64,000 bases of DNA from Pseudomonas fluorescens Q2-87 (GCF_000281895.1 NZ_CM001558.1:1120556-1184555), one strand, 5' to 3'; positions 46,089-55,499 are shown, numbered from the stretch's first letter. Notes: generated from the letters alone by a model not told the origin. Translations and numbers: made by a program.

Positions 46089-48376
46089 GGGATGCTCTCC
46101 GATAGCTGGCTCGGCGGCCGGGTCCAGTTGTCCGTCACCGGGACGATGCTGCCGGCCTTGAGCAGTTCGGCGGCCTGGCCGCTGTCGACCACGGTGCTGA
46201 AATAGTGCCCCTGGGCCTGCATCGCCCCGCCGCTGGACATCAGCGTGGTGCGTTGCTCCTGGGTCTCGACGCCTTCGGCAATGATGCCGATGCCCACGTC
46301 CCGGGCGAAGTTGATGATCGCCCGCAGGGTCGTGGCGTTCTCGGGGTCGGCGTTGGCGCTGTCGAGAAAACGCTGGGCAAGCTTGAGGTGGTTGACCCGA
46401 TAAGTCTTGAGGTAATCGAACGAGGAGTACTCGGTGCCGAAGTCATCGATTGCAATCTGCACGCCCAGTTCACACAGGCGCGGCAGCACATCGTTGTGGG
46501 TCCACTTGGTCTGGGCCAGGGTCGCCTCGGTAACGTCGAAACGCAGGTCCCAGGGTGCAAGCTCCCAGCGCGCGGTGGTGCGCAGCACGTCGTAGATCAG
46601 TTCCGGGCCGGTCTTGAGTTGGGTCAGCGACAGGTCGATGGCGATCACCGGCGGCGCCATGCCCTGGTCGCGCCATTGGCGCATCTGCTGGCAGGCCTGG
46701 TCCAGCACCCAATGGCCCAGGCCGATGATGATGCCGGTCTTCTCGGCGGCCGGCATGAATGACTTCGGTTCCAGCCAGCCACGTTGGGGGTGGTTCCAGC
46801 GCACTTGCACGCCCATGCCGAGGATCTTGCCGGTGCCGAGGTCGACTTCGGGCAGATAATGCAGGTGCAGTTCGTTGTTTTCGATGGCTTGGCGCAGGTC
46901 ACTGGCCAGGGCGACCCGGTCCGTGACTTCCTGGTTGATCTCCTCGTTATGGAAATGGTACTGGTTGCGGCCTTTCTCCTTGGAGCGATACAGAGCCATG
47001 TCGGACTGCGCCATCAGGCTGTCGGCGCTCAGGCTCTGTGGGGTATACAGGGCAATGCCGATGCTCACGGAAATCCGCACGTCGTTGCCGTCCAGCGAGT
47101 AGGGCGCCACCAGCGTGTCGCGAATCTTCGCCGCCAGCGCGGCGCAATGCGTGGCCTCATGGACGTCCAGTTGCAGGATGGCGAATTCGTCGCCACCCAG
47201 GCGCGCCACCACGTCGTTTTCCCGGGTACAGGCCTTGATCCGCGCAGCGACTTCCTGCAGCAGCAGGTCACCGATGGGATGGCCCAGCGTGTCGTTGATT
47301 CGCTTGAAGTGATCCAGGTCCAGGTAAAACATCGCAAATGGCGCGGCTCCCCGGCGCGCCGCGGCGAAGGCCTGGTGCAGGCGCTCGATCACGGTGGCGC
47401 GGTTGGCCAGCCCGGTCAGGCCGTCGGTGCGGGCCAGCAGGGCGATTTTCTCTTCGGCCAGCTTGCGTTCGGTGATGTCCAGGATGATGCCTTCGACCTC
47501 AAGCAGCAGGCCCTGCTCGTTGCGCACCGGAATGTAGCGGTTCTCCACCCAGCGGAACGTGTCGTCGCCGGTGCGCATGCGGAACTCGATCGAGGCGCCC
47601 GCGTTGTCCCGGTCCAGGACGCGGACCATGGCTTCGTCGACTTTGCCCTGGTCATCGGGATGGATCAGGATCTGCGCCCAGTCCGGCGCGTTGATCAGTT
47701 GCGCCGCGACATGGCCGAACTTGGTGATGTTATGGGAGATGTACATCAAGGCGAACGGCGGCTCGCCCCGCAGGCGATAAAGGATGGTCGGGCTGTTCTG
47801 CACGATGATATTGGCGTCGGCCAGCTCACGGGTGCGCTCCTGCACCGCCCGTTCGAGCATGTCCATTTTCAATGCTGCGTCTTCGGTCATCTGCCATTTG
47901 ACGGTCAGGGCACTGGCCATCTGACGGATCTCGATGGCATCGAAGGGTTTTTTCAGGATGAGCAGGCGATCGCCCAGGTCGAGGCGCTGGGCGATGTCTT
48001 CCCAGGAGTAATCCGAATAAGCGGTGCACAGCGCCACTTGCAGCTTGGGGTCGGCGCGCCACAGCCGTTCGATGGTCTCCAGGCCATCCCAGCCGGGGGG
48101 CATGCGCATGTCGATGAACGCCATGGCGTAGGGTTGCCCCTGGGCGAGCGACGACTCCACCTTGTTCAGGGCCTCCATGCCCTGGAAGGCTGAATCCAGC
48201 ACGAAGTTCTGGGCAGAAACCGCTATTGGCTCGCCGAACAAGGCCGCTTCGGCACTGCTCAGGCCGTCCTCTGGGTGCGAATCGGGGCTGAGGATCTTGC
48301 GAAAATCCTCATGGATCGTCTGGGTGTCATCGACGATCAGGATCCGCCGATTGGTTTTCTCCATCGGCAGGCTCAT
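46085..48376 (-). CDS. Receiver–PAS–GGDEF–EAL regulator with canonical GGDEF, degenerate EAL
   Basis: A 763-residue protein, first gene of the signalling operon. The long receiver resembles those of its neighbours ([53 protein letters not shown]). A PAS domain follows (~190–310, NAGASIEFRMRTGDDTFRWV, VEGIILDITERK), then GGDEF (~320–480) with canonical LGGDEF near residue 394 and an inhibitory RxxD (REND) five residues before it. The EAL-type domain (~495–745) is degenerate: the EALVRW motif reads GVQVRW, the metal-site KID reads KLA, and DDFGTGYS reads DDFGTEYS. It should act as a diguanylate cyclase with a non-catalytic EAL. Start 48376 or the ATG at 48364. Confidence 0.92.
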   Translation of the reverse strand: MSLPMEKTNRRILIVDDTQTIHEDFRKILSPDSHPEDGLSSAEAALFGEPIAVSAQNFVLDSAFQGMEALNKVESSLAQGQPYAMAFIDMRMPPGWDGLETIERLWRADPKLQVALCTAYSDYSWEDIAQRLDLGDRLLILKKPFDAIEIRQMASALTVKWQMTEDAALKMDMLERAVQERTRELADANIIVQNSPTILYRLRGEPPFALMYISHNITKFGHVAAQLINAPDWAQILIHPDDQGKVDEAMVRVLDRDNAGASIEFRMRTGDDTFRWVENRYIPVRNEQGLLLEVEGIILDITERKLAEEKIALLARTDGLTGLANRATVIERLHQAFAAARRGAAPFAMFYLDLDHFKRINDTLGHPIGDLLLQEVAARIKACTRENDVVARLGGDEFAILQLDVHEATHCAALAAKIRDTLVAPYSLDGNDVRISVSIGIALYTPQSLSADSLMAQSDMALYRSKEKGRNQYHFHNEEINQEVTDRVALASDLRQAIENNELHLHYLPEVDLGTGKILGMGVQVRWNHPQRGWLEPKSFMPAAEKTGIIIGLGHWVLDQACQQMRQWRDQGMAPPVIAIDLSLTQLKTGPELIYDVLRTTARWELAPWDLRFDVTEATLAQTKWTHNDVLPRLCELGVQIAIDDFGTEYSSFDYLKTYRVNHLKLAQRFLDSANADPENATTLRAIINFARDVGIGIIAEGVETQEQRTTLMSSGGAMQAQGHYFSTVVDSGQAAELLKAGSIVPVTDNWTRPPSQLSESIP

Positions 48377-48603
48377 GGCCGTACGCCGCGAAGATGCTGA
48401 TTAAAGAAACGTGGGCACATCTGATATCCCTTTCGCTGGCATGAGCATTCTGGCCTGTACTTGGCCCTTCATGGGGTACAGCATAGTCGTCTCATCGGGA
48501 TGCGCCGGTCGGTGATGGCAAATTGTTTCTAAATTTTCGCAATCTACTAGCCTGTCTTTTGGAGGTAAGGTAGAACGGTTGTCGTGAACAGGAGGGGGTT
48601 GTA

Positions 48604-49968
48604 ATGGAAGATCAGACGCCGGACGTTCCGGTTAATAAGCCCACGGTGTTGTTGGTCGATGATGAAGAGTCGATCCTCAATAGCCTGCGGCGGTTATTGC
48701 GCAGCCAGCCGTATGAAATCCTGTTGGCCGACAGTGGCGCCAAGGCCTTGGAAATCCTCAAGGAACGGCCGGTTGACCTGGTGATGACCGATGCGCGCAT
48801 GCCCAACATGGACGGCGCGACGCTGCTGGCACAGATCCGCAAGCTCTATCCCTCGACGCTGCGCATCCTTCTCACCGGTTACGCCGACGTGGACATGATG
48901 ACCAAGGCCATCAACGAGGGGCAGCTCTATCGCTACCTCAGCAAGCCGTGGAATGACGAGGAACTGGTGCAGGCCCTGCGCCAGGCCCTGGCCCACCAGC
49001 ATTCCGAAAGCGAGCGCCAGCGCCTCGAAGCGCTGAACCGCGAGCAGAACCAGCAACTCAAGACACTGAACGCGACCCTGGAAAAGCGCGTGGCCTCGCG
49101 TACTTCCGAGCTGCAACAGACCGCCGACATGCTCGACCTGGCCTATGACGAGCTCAAGCGCAGCTATGTGACCAGCACCGAAGTGTTCTCATTGATCGCC
49201 AACCTGCGCCTGCCCAAGGCCAAGCAGACCAACCGGCAGATCATCGAGCTGATCAGGGTTTACAGCCGGCTGCATTTCCTCGACGAATCCACCGACCGCG
49301 ACCTGACCATGGCCGCGGCGCTCTACAACATCGGCAAACTGAGCTGGACCGACAACATGATGGTCACGCCTGCCGACATGCTGCATCACAGTGAGCTCGA
49401 TCTGTACCGGGCCTATCCGAAGCAGAGCGAGTCGCTGCTGATGACCCTGGATCCGATGAAAGACGCGGCGCGGATCATCCTGCATCACCAGGAGCGTTGG
49501 GACGGCAGCGGCTTCCCCGATCGCCTCAAGGGCGAGGCTATTCCGTTCGGTTCGCGGCTGCTGAAGCTGGCGGTGGACTTCATCGAACTGCAACGTGGGC
49601 TGATCCTCGAGCGGCAGATGAACAGCGATGAAGCACTGGTCTACATCCGCAACTACGCCGGCAAGCTGTACGACCCTGCCTTGATCGAGGACTTCATCAA
49701 GGCGTGCGGTGAATACCTTGAAGATGTGACCTTGTCCGACCCGATGGTGCAGGTCATGAGCACCCGGGAACTGGAGGCCGGCATGATCCTGGCACGCAAC
49801 CTCAACGCCGACAACGGCATGCTGCTGCTCAATGCCGGCAAGGTCCTGAACGGTCCGCTGGTGGATAAACTCATCGCCTTCGAATCGATGGAAGGAGCCC
49901 GGTACAGCGTGTTCGTCAAGAAGCCGGAGGAAGAAGATCCTTCGGTGCCGAAGCCGATTTTGGGGTGA
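48604..49968 (+). CDS. Receiver–HD-GYP-like regulator with altered catalytic residues
   Basis: A 454-residue protein divergent from the signalling operon. The standard receiver (~1–125) has VLLVDDEESILNSLRRLLRS, acceptor Asp in LVMTDARMPNMDG, LLTGYADVDMM and YLSKPWNDEEL. A coiled coil (~130–185) leads to an HD-GYP-type domain (~190–400). The signature GYP region is HHQERWDGSGFPDRLKGEAI, so GYP is GFP. The HD dyad is lost: the equivalent of LLHDIGKL reads ALYNIGKLSW near residue 240. Without HD the metal site is unlikely to form, so it probably binds rather than cleaves cyclic-di-GMP, or works through protein contact. The C-terminal ~60 residues (RELEAGMILARNLNADNGML) resemble the extension of REC-HD proteins with a fold seen in PilZ-linked regulators; this last point is uncertain. 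Confidence 0.88.
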   Translation: MEDQTPDVPVNKPTVLLVDDEESILNSLRRLLRSQPYEILLADSGAKALEILKERPVDLVMTDARMPNMDGATLLAQIRKLYPSTLRILLTGYADVDMMTKAINEGQLYRYLSKPWNDEELVQALRQALAHQHSESERQRLEALNREQNQQLKTLNATLEKRVASRTSELQQTADMLDLAYDELKRSYVTSTEVFSLIANLRLPKAKQTNRQIIELIRVYSRLHFLDESTDRDLTMAAALYNIGKLSWTDNMMVTPADMLHHSELDLYRAYPKQSESLLMTLDPMKDAARIILHHQERWDGSGFPDRLKGEAIPFGSRLLKLAVDFIELQRGLILERQMNSDEALVYIRNYAGKLYDPALIEDFIKACGEYLEDVTLSDPMVQVMSTRELEAGMILARNLNADNGMLLLNAGKVLNGPLVDKLIAFESMEGARYSVFVKKPEEEDPSVPKPILG

Positions 49969-49999
49969 AGCGGATTTGACGAGCGACGCAATCCTCCCT

Positions 50000-50086
50000 G
50001 TGGGAGCGGGCTTGCCCGCGAAGGCACAATGTCAGTCGATACATTGGGTGACTGATACGCCGCTTCGCGAGCAAGCCCGCTCCCAC
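50000..50086. repeat. Type B REPIN
   Basis: GTGGGAGCGGGCTTGCCCGCG paired with CGCGAGCAAGCCCGCTCCCAC, in the gap between the HD-GYP-like gene and the NUDIX gene. The first arm has a CCCGCG variant of CTCGCG. Confidence 0.9.
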
Positions 50087-50186
50087 AGGGGGATGTGTAT
50101 GGGGCCAGATCCGGCGCCAGGCTTTGCTCCTGCCGCCAGGGTCTGTAACCTTCCTGGCATTTTTCTGCCCAAGGCTTCGACCCTCC

Positions 50187-50603
50187 ATGAGCACTTCCAT
50201 CATCCGCATCGCCGCCGCCCTGTTGATCGGGCCGGACGGTCGAACCCTGCTGGTACGCAAGCGCGATACCCTGGCTTTCATGCAACCGGGCGGCAAGATC
50301 GAGGCCCATGAACAACCGGTCCAGGCCCTGGCCCGGGAACTGGATGAAGAGCTTGGACTGAAGATCGACCCGGCCCAGGCCCGCTATCTGGGGCCGTTCA
50401 GCGCCCAGGCCGCCAACGAGCCGGGTTTCATCGTGCAGGCTGAAGTGTTTTTGCTGAACATCGACGCTGTGGTTTCTCCCGCCGCCGAAATCGAGGAAGT
50501 CCGCTGGATCGACCCGGCGGGTGACGGCGGTCTTTTCCTGGCGCCGTTGACAGGGCAGGTGATCCTGCCGTTCTATCGAGCCACACATCCCGTGACCTGC
50601 TGA
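50187..50603 (+). CDS. NUDIX hydrolase
   Basis: A 138-residue single-domain NUDIX protein from the ATG at 50187 (MSTSIIRIAAALLIG). The NUDIX box GGKIEAHEQPVQALARELDE followed by ELGL is complete. The N-terminal AALLIGPDGRTLLVRKRDTL and the length resemble MutT-like enzymes that clean up nucleotide derivatives; the substrate is unknown. Followed 11 bases later by the LysE-type gene, with which it may be co-transcribed. Confidence 0.85.
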   Translation: MSTSIIRIAAALLIGPDGRTLLVRKRDTLAFMQPGGKIEAHEQPVQALARELDEELGLKIDPAQARYLGPFSAQAANEPGFIVQAEVFLLNIDAVVSPAAEIEEVRWIDPAGDGGLFLAPLTGQVILPFYRATHPVTC

Positions 50604-50614
50604 CTCAAGGATTG

Positions 50615-51259
50615 ATGCTCATGATTGCGTTGTCGGACCTGCTGATTTTCGCCGCTGCCGCCTTGCTGATGGTGCTGACACCCGGCCCGAACATGATCTA
50701 CCTGATTTCCCGCTCGATCTGCCAGGGCCGCAAGGCCGGGGTCACGTCCCTGCTGGGGGTGGTGGCGGGGTTCTTCGTGCACATGTTCGCGGCGGCGGCG
50801 GGGCTGACGGCGGTGTTCCTGGCGGTGCCCGTGGCCTATGAAGTATTGAAATGGGCCGGTGCGCTGTACCTGTTGTGGCTGGCCTGGCAGGCCGTGAAGC
50901 CGGGCGCACGCTCGCCCTTCGAGGCCCAGCAACTGCCGGCCGATTCGACGCGCAAGCTGATCACCATGGGCTTTCTCACCAGCGCCCTGAACCCGAAGAT
51001 CGCGGTGTTCTATCTGTCGGTGTTCCCGCAGTTCATCAGCCCGGAACACGGTTCGCTGTTCAGCCAGAGCCTTATCCTGGGGCTGACCCAGATCAGCGTC
51101 AGTTTCAGCGTTAACCTGCTGATTGCCTTGTTCGCGGCGGGCATTGCCTCGTGGTTCGTCCACAACCCCACCTGGCTGGCTGCGCAGCGCTACTTCATGG
51201 GCTTTGTCCTGGGGGCGCTGGCGCTGCGCCTGATGCTTGAGCAGCGGCGTTCGGTGTGA
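50615..51259 (+). CDS. LysE-family amino-acid exporter
   Basis: A 214-residue inner-membrane protein (start 50615, or 50621 with better AAGG spacing) with about six membrane segments. The LysE/RhtB signature is clear: AAALLMVLTPGPNMIYLISR, GRKAGVTSLLGVVAGFFVHM and GFLTSALNPKIAVFYLSVFP. Members export amino acids or homoserine lactones; the substrate here is not inferable. The stop overlaps the start of the next gene (GTGA). Confidence 0.9.
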   Translation: MLMIALSDLLIFAAAALLMVLTPGPNMIYLISRSICQGRKAGVTSLLGVVAGFFVHMFAAAAGLTAVFLAVPVAYEVLKWAGALYLLWLAWQAVKPGARSPFEAQQLPADSTRKLITMGFLTSALNPKIAVFYLSVFPQFISPEHGSLFSQSLILGLTQISVSFSVNLLIALFAAGIASWFVHNPTWLAAQRYFMGFVLGALALRLMLEQRRSV

Positions 51260-51753
51260 ACATTCGACGGCTGCGGGCCGTGGATGCCCAGGCGTATCGC
51301 CAACTGATGCTCCAGGCCTACGCGCTTCATCCCCAAGCCTTCACCTCCAGCACCCGCGAGCGGGCCGCGTTGCCCATCAATTGGTGGGAATCGCGCCTGA
51401 CCAGCCGGCTCGATGTGTTGTTGGGGGCGTTCGTGGAGGAAGAGCTGGTGGGTATTGTCGGGCTGGCCCTGGAACCTCGGGAAAAAGCCCGGCACAAGGC
51501 GCTGTTGTTCGGTATGTACGTCACCGAGGCCCATTGTCATCGGGGGCTCGGTTATCAACTGGTCCAAGCGGCGATCGATGAAGCCCGCCGCCATGCCTTT
51601 TTGCGCCTGGTGCAACTGACCGTCACCGCCGGCAACGACCCGGCCGTCAAGCTCTACCAACGCTGCGGCTTCGTGCTCTACGGCCTCGAGCCCCAGGCGA
51701 TCCGCGTGGGCGACGAATACTTCGACAAAATCCACATGTGGCTTGAACTCTAA
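51256..51753 (+). CDS. GNAT-family N-acetyltransferase
   Basis: A 165-residue acetyltransferase with GTG start overlapping the LysE stop. The acetyl-CoA motif is seen in FGMYVTEAHCHRGLGYQLVQ (the R/Q-x-x-G-x-G/A pattern as HRGLGYQL) and the C-terminal YQRCGFVLYGLEPQAIRVGD. The substrate is unknown. Coupling with a LysE exporter suggests handling of the same compound class, which is inference only. Confidence 0.87.
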   Translation: MNIRRLRAVDAQAYRQLMLQAYALHPQAFTSSTRERAALPINWWESRLTSRLDVLLGAFVEEELVGIVGLALEPREKARHKALLFGMYVTEAHCHRGLGYQLVQAAIDEARRHAFLRLVQLTVTAGNDPAVKLYQRCGFVLYGLEPQAIRVGDEYFDKIHMWLEL

Positions 51754-51813
51754 AACCTTTCATGACCGTTGAGCTTTTGTGGCAAGGGGGCTAAAGCACT
51801 GCGGATCCCCCCT

Positions 51814-51901
51814 GTGGGAGCGGGCTTGCTCGCGAAGGCGGCGTATCAGTCGCAAGCAGCGCTGCCTGACCCACCGCTTTCGCGAGCAAGCCCGCTCCCA
51901 C
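51814..51901. repeat. Type B REPIN
   Basis: Complete pair GTGGGAGCGGGCTTGCTCGCG … CGCGAGCAAGCCCGCTCCCAC between the GNAT gene and metR. Confidence 0.9.
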
Positions 51902-51948
51902 AATGGATTTGTGCTGTGAACACGATCAATGCCACCCAGCAAATCCCT

Positions 51949-51974
51949 GTGGGAGCGGGCTCGCTCGCGATTGG
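51949..51974. repeat. Solo type B REP
   Basis: GTGGGAGCGGGCTCGCTCGCG, a single arm without partner, 13 bases from the metR stop. Confidence 0.75.
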
Positions 51975-51986
51975 AACGACTCGGTC

Positions 51987-52916
51987 TCACCGAACGGCAC
52001 TGACCCCATCCAGTGTCGAGAATGAAGTGTCCTTGGCTGTCAGCAGAAAGTCGCGCATGTACGGTGCATCGAGCATATCGGTGCGCACCGCCGCGTAGAG
52101 CGTGGCAAACAGACCTTTCTCCCCGAGGCGCTTGGCCTTCACGTAGCCCCGTGAGCTGTATTCATGCAGCGCCCAGTGCGGCATGCCGCACACACCTCGG
52201 CCGCTGGCGACCAGTTGCATCATCATCACCGTCAGTTCAGAAGTGCGCACCTGGGCCGGTTCGATGTCGGCCGGCTCCAGGAAGCGGGTGAAGATGTCCA
52301 ACCGGTCCCGTTCCACCGGGTAGGTGATCAAGGTTTCGCTGATCAGATCCTCGGGCACGATGTAGGGCTTGCCTGCCAGGCGATGCTGGTTGGCGACGGC
52401 GAGCATCGCTTCGTAGGTGAACAGCGGCACATACGTGATGCCCGCCAGTTCCAGCGGATCGGAAGTCACCACCAGGTCCAGATCGCCCCGGGCCAGGGCC
52501 GGCAGCGGGGCGAAGGCGAAGCCCGAGGCCAGGTCCAGCTCGACTTCCGGCCAGGCGTCGCGGAACTGGTCGATGGTCGGCATCAACCATTGGAAGCAAC
52601 TGTGGCATTCGATCGCCATGTGCAGGCGCCCGGCGGTGCCGCCGGCCAATCGGGCAATGTCCCGTTCGGCGCCGCGCAGCAAGGGCAGGGTAGCGTCGGC
52701 CAGTTGCAACAGGCGCAGGCCGGCGCTGGTGAACCGTACCGGCTTGGTCTTGCGCACGAACAACGGCATTCCCAGGCGCTCTTCCAACTCCTTGAACTGA
52801 TGGGAGAGGGCGGACTGGGTCAGGTGCAGGCGTTCGGCGGCTTCCACCAGGCTATCGGCTTCGCGCAAGGCATGCAGCGTCTTGAGGTGACGGATTTCAA
52901 GCACCGCGGGCTCCAT
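51987..52916 (-). CDS. metR: LysR-family activator of methionine synthesis
   Basis: A 309-residue LysR regulator. The N-terminal helix-turn-helix VLEIRHLKTLHALREADSLV, AAERLHLTQSALSHQFKELE and ERLGMPLFVRKTKPVRFTSA is typical of MetR, including the LHLTQSALSHQ recognition helix. The effector domain covers ~90–300. MetR activates metE and other methionine genes with homocysteine as co-activator; this is established for the family. It is divergent from metE, with a MetR-box-like inverted repeat between them. Confidence 0.93.
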   Translation of the reverse strand: MEPAVLEIRHLKTLHALREADSLVEAAERLHLTQSALSHQFKELEERLGMPLFVRKTKPVRFTSAGLRLLQLADATLPLLRGAERDIARLAGGTAGRLHMAIECHSCFQWLMPTIDQFRDAWPEVELDLASGFAFAPLPALARGDLDLVVTSDPLELAGITYVPLFTYEAMLAVANQHRLAGKPYIVPEDLISETLITYPVERDRLDIFTRFLEPADIEPAQVRTSELTVMMMQLVASGRGVCGMPHWALHEYSSRGYVKAKRLGEKGLFATLYAAVRTDMLDAPYMRDFLLTAKDTSFSTLDGVSAVR

Positions 52917-52947
52917 GAGTAAAACTTGTGATCAACACGAAAACGTT

Positions 52948-52960
52948 GAGTTTGTCTCAT
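52948..52960. promoter_or_regulatory. Candidate MetR box in the metR–metE intergenic region
   Basis: TGAGTTTGTCTCA, an exact TGAG-N5-CTCA inverted repeat, close to the TGAA-N5-TTCA MetR consensus. It lies 32 bases from the metR start and 52 from metE. Confidence 0.5.
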
Positions 52961-53011
52961 GTAGCCCCGGCTGTCGACAATGGCGCCATCTTTTACAGGA
53001 GGACTCACACC

Positions 53012-55324
53012 ATGGCCCTGGCCCACACCCTCGGTTTCCCCCGCATCGGCGCCGACCGCGAATTGAAAAAAGCCCTTGAAGCCTACTGGAAGGGCGACCT
53101 CGCGCAGGCCGCATTGCAGACCGTAGGGCGTGAACTGCGGGCCCGGCATTGGCAATTGCAGAAAGACGCCGGCATCGACCTGCTGCCCGTTGGGGATTTC
53201 GCCTGGTACGACCAAGTGCTCGGTCACACCTTGGCGTTGGGCGCCGTTGCGCAGCGCTTCCAAAACACCTTGGATTCCGACGGCCAACCGACCCTCGACA
53301 CCTTGTTCGCCATGGCCCGTGGTGCCACAACCAGTTGCTGCGCCGCCGACCACGGACACACGCAACACGCCCTGGAACTGACCAAGTGGTTCGACACCAA
53401 CTACCACTACCTGGTCCCGGAGTTTTCCGCCGACCAGACTTTCGCCCTGAGCTGGACGCAGTTGTTCGACGAAGTCGATGAGGCCCACGCCCTTGGGCAT
53501 CGGGTCAAGCCGGTGATCATCGGCCCGCTGACCTACCTGTGGCTGGGCAAGGCCAAGGGGGCGGCGTTCGACAAGCTCGACCTGCTGGAGCGCCTGCTGC
53601 CGGTCTACGGTGAAATCCTCAATCGCCTCAAGGCCCAAGGCGTGGAGTGGGTGCAGATCGATGAACCGATCCTCACCCTTGATCTGCCCCAGGCCTGGAA
53701 AAGCGCCTTCGAGCGGGCTTATCACATCCTCCAGTACTCGCCGCTGAAAAAACTCGTCGCGACTTATTTCAGTGGCCTGGCAGACAACCTCGGCCTGGCG
53801 GTGGGCCTGCCGGTGGACGGCTTGCACATCGACGCGGTGCGCGCGCCGGAGCAACTGGGCCAGGTGCTGGACCGCCTGCCGACCTACAAGATTCTCTCGG
53901 TGGGCCTGGTCAACGGGCGCAACGTCTGGCGTTGCGAGCTGGAGCAGGCGCTGGCGCAATTGCAACCGGCCCAGGAGCGTTTTGGCGATAACCTGTGGGT
54001 CAGCACTTCGTGCTCGCTGCTGCACAGCCCCGTGGACCTGGAACGTGAAGACCGCCTCGATCCCGAACTCAAGAGTTGGCTGGCCTTCGCCGTACAGAAG
54101 TGCGGGGAAGTGGCCGTGTTGCGCGATGCGCTGAACGATCCGCAGGCGCCCGCCGTTCGGCAGGCCTTGGCCGACAGCCAGAATGTACAGGCCAGCCGCG
54201 CCCGCTCGACTCGCATTCACAAACCTGAAGTCCAGGCCCGGCTGGCGGCGATCGGCCCCCAGGACAGCCAGCGGCGTTCACCGTTTGCCCAACGCATCGA
54301 ACAGCAGCATGTGCGGCTGAAGTTGCCGGCGCTTCCCACCACCACCATCGGTTCTTTCCCGCAGACCCCGGCGATTCGCCTGGCACGCCAGGCCTACAAG
54401 CAAGGCAAACTTTCGGCCGACGATTATCAGGACGCCATGCACACCGAGATTCGCCATGCCGTGCAGATCCAGGAACGCCTGGGCCTGGATGTGCTGGTAC
54501 ACGGTGAAGCCGAGCGCAATGACATGGTGGAATATTTCGCCGAGCAACTGGACGGCTACGCCTTTACCCGTTTCGGCTGGGTGCAGAGCTACGGTTCGCG
54601 TTGCGTGAAGCCGGCGATCATCTACGGTGACATCAGCCGACCCAAGGCCATGACCGTCGACTGGATCCGCTATGCGCAAAGCCTCACCGACAAAGTCATG
54701 AAGGGCATGCTCACTGGCCCCGTGACCATGCTGATGTGGTCGTTCCCCCGCGAGGACGTGTCACGCCAGGTCCAGGCCCAACAACTGGCCTTGGCCCTGC
54801 GGGACGAAGTGGTGGACCTGGAAAAGGCCGGGATCAGGATCGTCCAGATCGACGAGGCGGCGTTTCGCGAAGGCTTGCCGCTGCGTCGCGGACAATGGCA
54901 GGAATACCTGGACTGGGCCGTGGAGGCTTTCCGCTTGAGCGCGTCGGGTGTGAGCGACGAAACCCAGATCCACACCCACATGTGCTACAGCGAGTTCAAT
55001 GACGTGATCCAGGCCATCGCCGCCATGGACGCCGACGTCATTACCATCGAGACCTCGCGTTCGGCCATGGAGCTGTTGGACGCCTTCGAGGCCTTCGACT
55101 ACCCCAACGACATTGGCCCTGGCGTCTACGACATCCACTCGCCACGGGTGCCGGACACGGCCGAGATGGTTGCATTGCTGAGCAAAGCCGCGAAGCGCAT
55201 CGCCCCCGAACGGCTCTGGGTCAATCCCGACTGCGGCTTGAAAACCCGGGCCTGGCCGGAGACGGAAGCGGCGCTGGTGAACATGGTCGCGGCGGCCCGG
55301 CAGTTGCGTAGTCAGTTGGCTTGA
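53012..55324 (+). CDS. metE: Cobalamin-independent methionine synthase
   Basis: A 770-residue enzyme that transfers the methyl group of 5-methyl-tetrahydrofolate (triglutamate) to homocysteine. The ATG at 53012 is chosen because ACAGGAGGACT precedes it; the open frame reaches back to 52928. The N-terminal half ([20 protein letters not shown]) is a decayed copy of the C-terminal catalytic half, as in all MetE. Zinc-site residues are visible in [14 protein letters not shown] (His, Cys), near the ITIETSRS segment (Glu), and in [11 protein letters not shown] (Cys). Length is normal. No cobalamin riboswitch is present in the 95-base upstream region; control is probably by MetR. Confidence 0.97.
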   Translation: MALAHTLGFPRIGADRELKKALEAYWKGDLAQAALQTVGRELRARHWQLQKDAGIDLLPVGDFAWYDQVLGHTLALGAVAQRFQNTLDSDGQPTLDTLFAMARGATTSCCAADHGHTQHALELTKWFDTNYHYLVPEFSADQTFALSWTQLFDEVDEAHALGHRVKPVIIGPLTYLWLGKAKGAAFDKLDLLERLLPVYGEILNRLKAQGVEWVQIDEPILTLDLPQAWKSAFERAYHILQYSPLKKLVATYFSGLADNLGLAVGLPVDGLHIDAVRAPEQLGQVLDRLPTYKILSVGLVNGRNVWRCELEQALAQLQPAQERFGDNLWVSTSCSLLHSPVDLEREDRLDPELKSWLAFAVQKCGEVAVLRDALNDPQAPAVRQALADSQNVQASRARSTRIHKPEVQARLAAIGPQDSQRRSPFAQRIEQQHVRLKLPALPTTTIGSFPQTPAIRLARQAYKQGKLSADDYQDAMHTEIRHAVQIQERLGLDVLVHGEAERNDMVEYFAEQLDGYAFTRFGWVQSYGSRCVKPAIIYGDISRPKAMTVDWIRYAQSLTDKVMKGMLTGPVTMLMWSFPREDVSRQVQAQQLALALRDEVVDLEKAGIRIVQIDEAAFREGLPLRRGQWQEYLDWAVEAFRLSASGVSDETQIHTHMCYSEFNDVIQAIAAMDADVITIETSRSAMELLDAFEAFDYPNDIGPGVYDIHSPRVPDTAEMVALLSKAAKRIAPERLWVNPDCGLKTRAWPETEAALVNMVAAARQLRSQLA

Positions 55325-55373
55325 GACTCGGATGTTGTGGCCGAACACCATGTTTCTGGCAAGGGAGCTTTTT

Positions 55374-55499
55374 GTGGCGAGGGAGCTTGCTCCCGCTGGG
55401 CTGCGCAGCTGCCCCAAAATTCCATGCCTTGATCATATTTCGAGGTTGAAGCGTTTTGGGACCGCTTCGCGGTCCAGCGGGAGCAAGCTCCCTCGCCAC
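55374..55499. repeat. Type A REPIN
   Basis: Complete element 50 bases after the metE stop. Inner arms GCTGCGCAGCTGC and ACCGCTTCGCGGT. It is preceded by a broken arm (AAGGGAGCTTTTTGTGGCGA). Confidence 0.88.

Noticed and set aside
44769..48193. Two long plus-strand frames opposite the GGDEF-EAL genes
   Set aside because: Shadows of well-supported regulators; no start context and biased composition.
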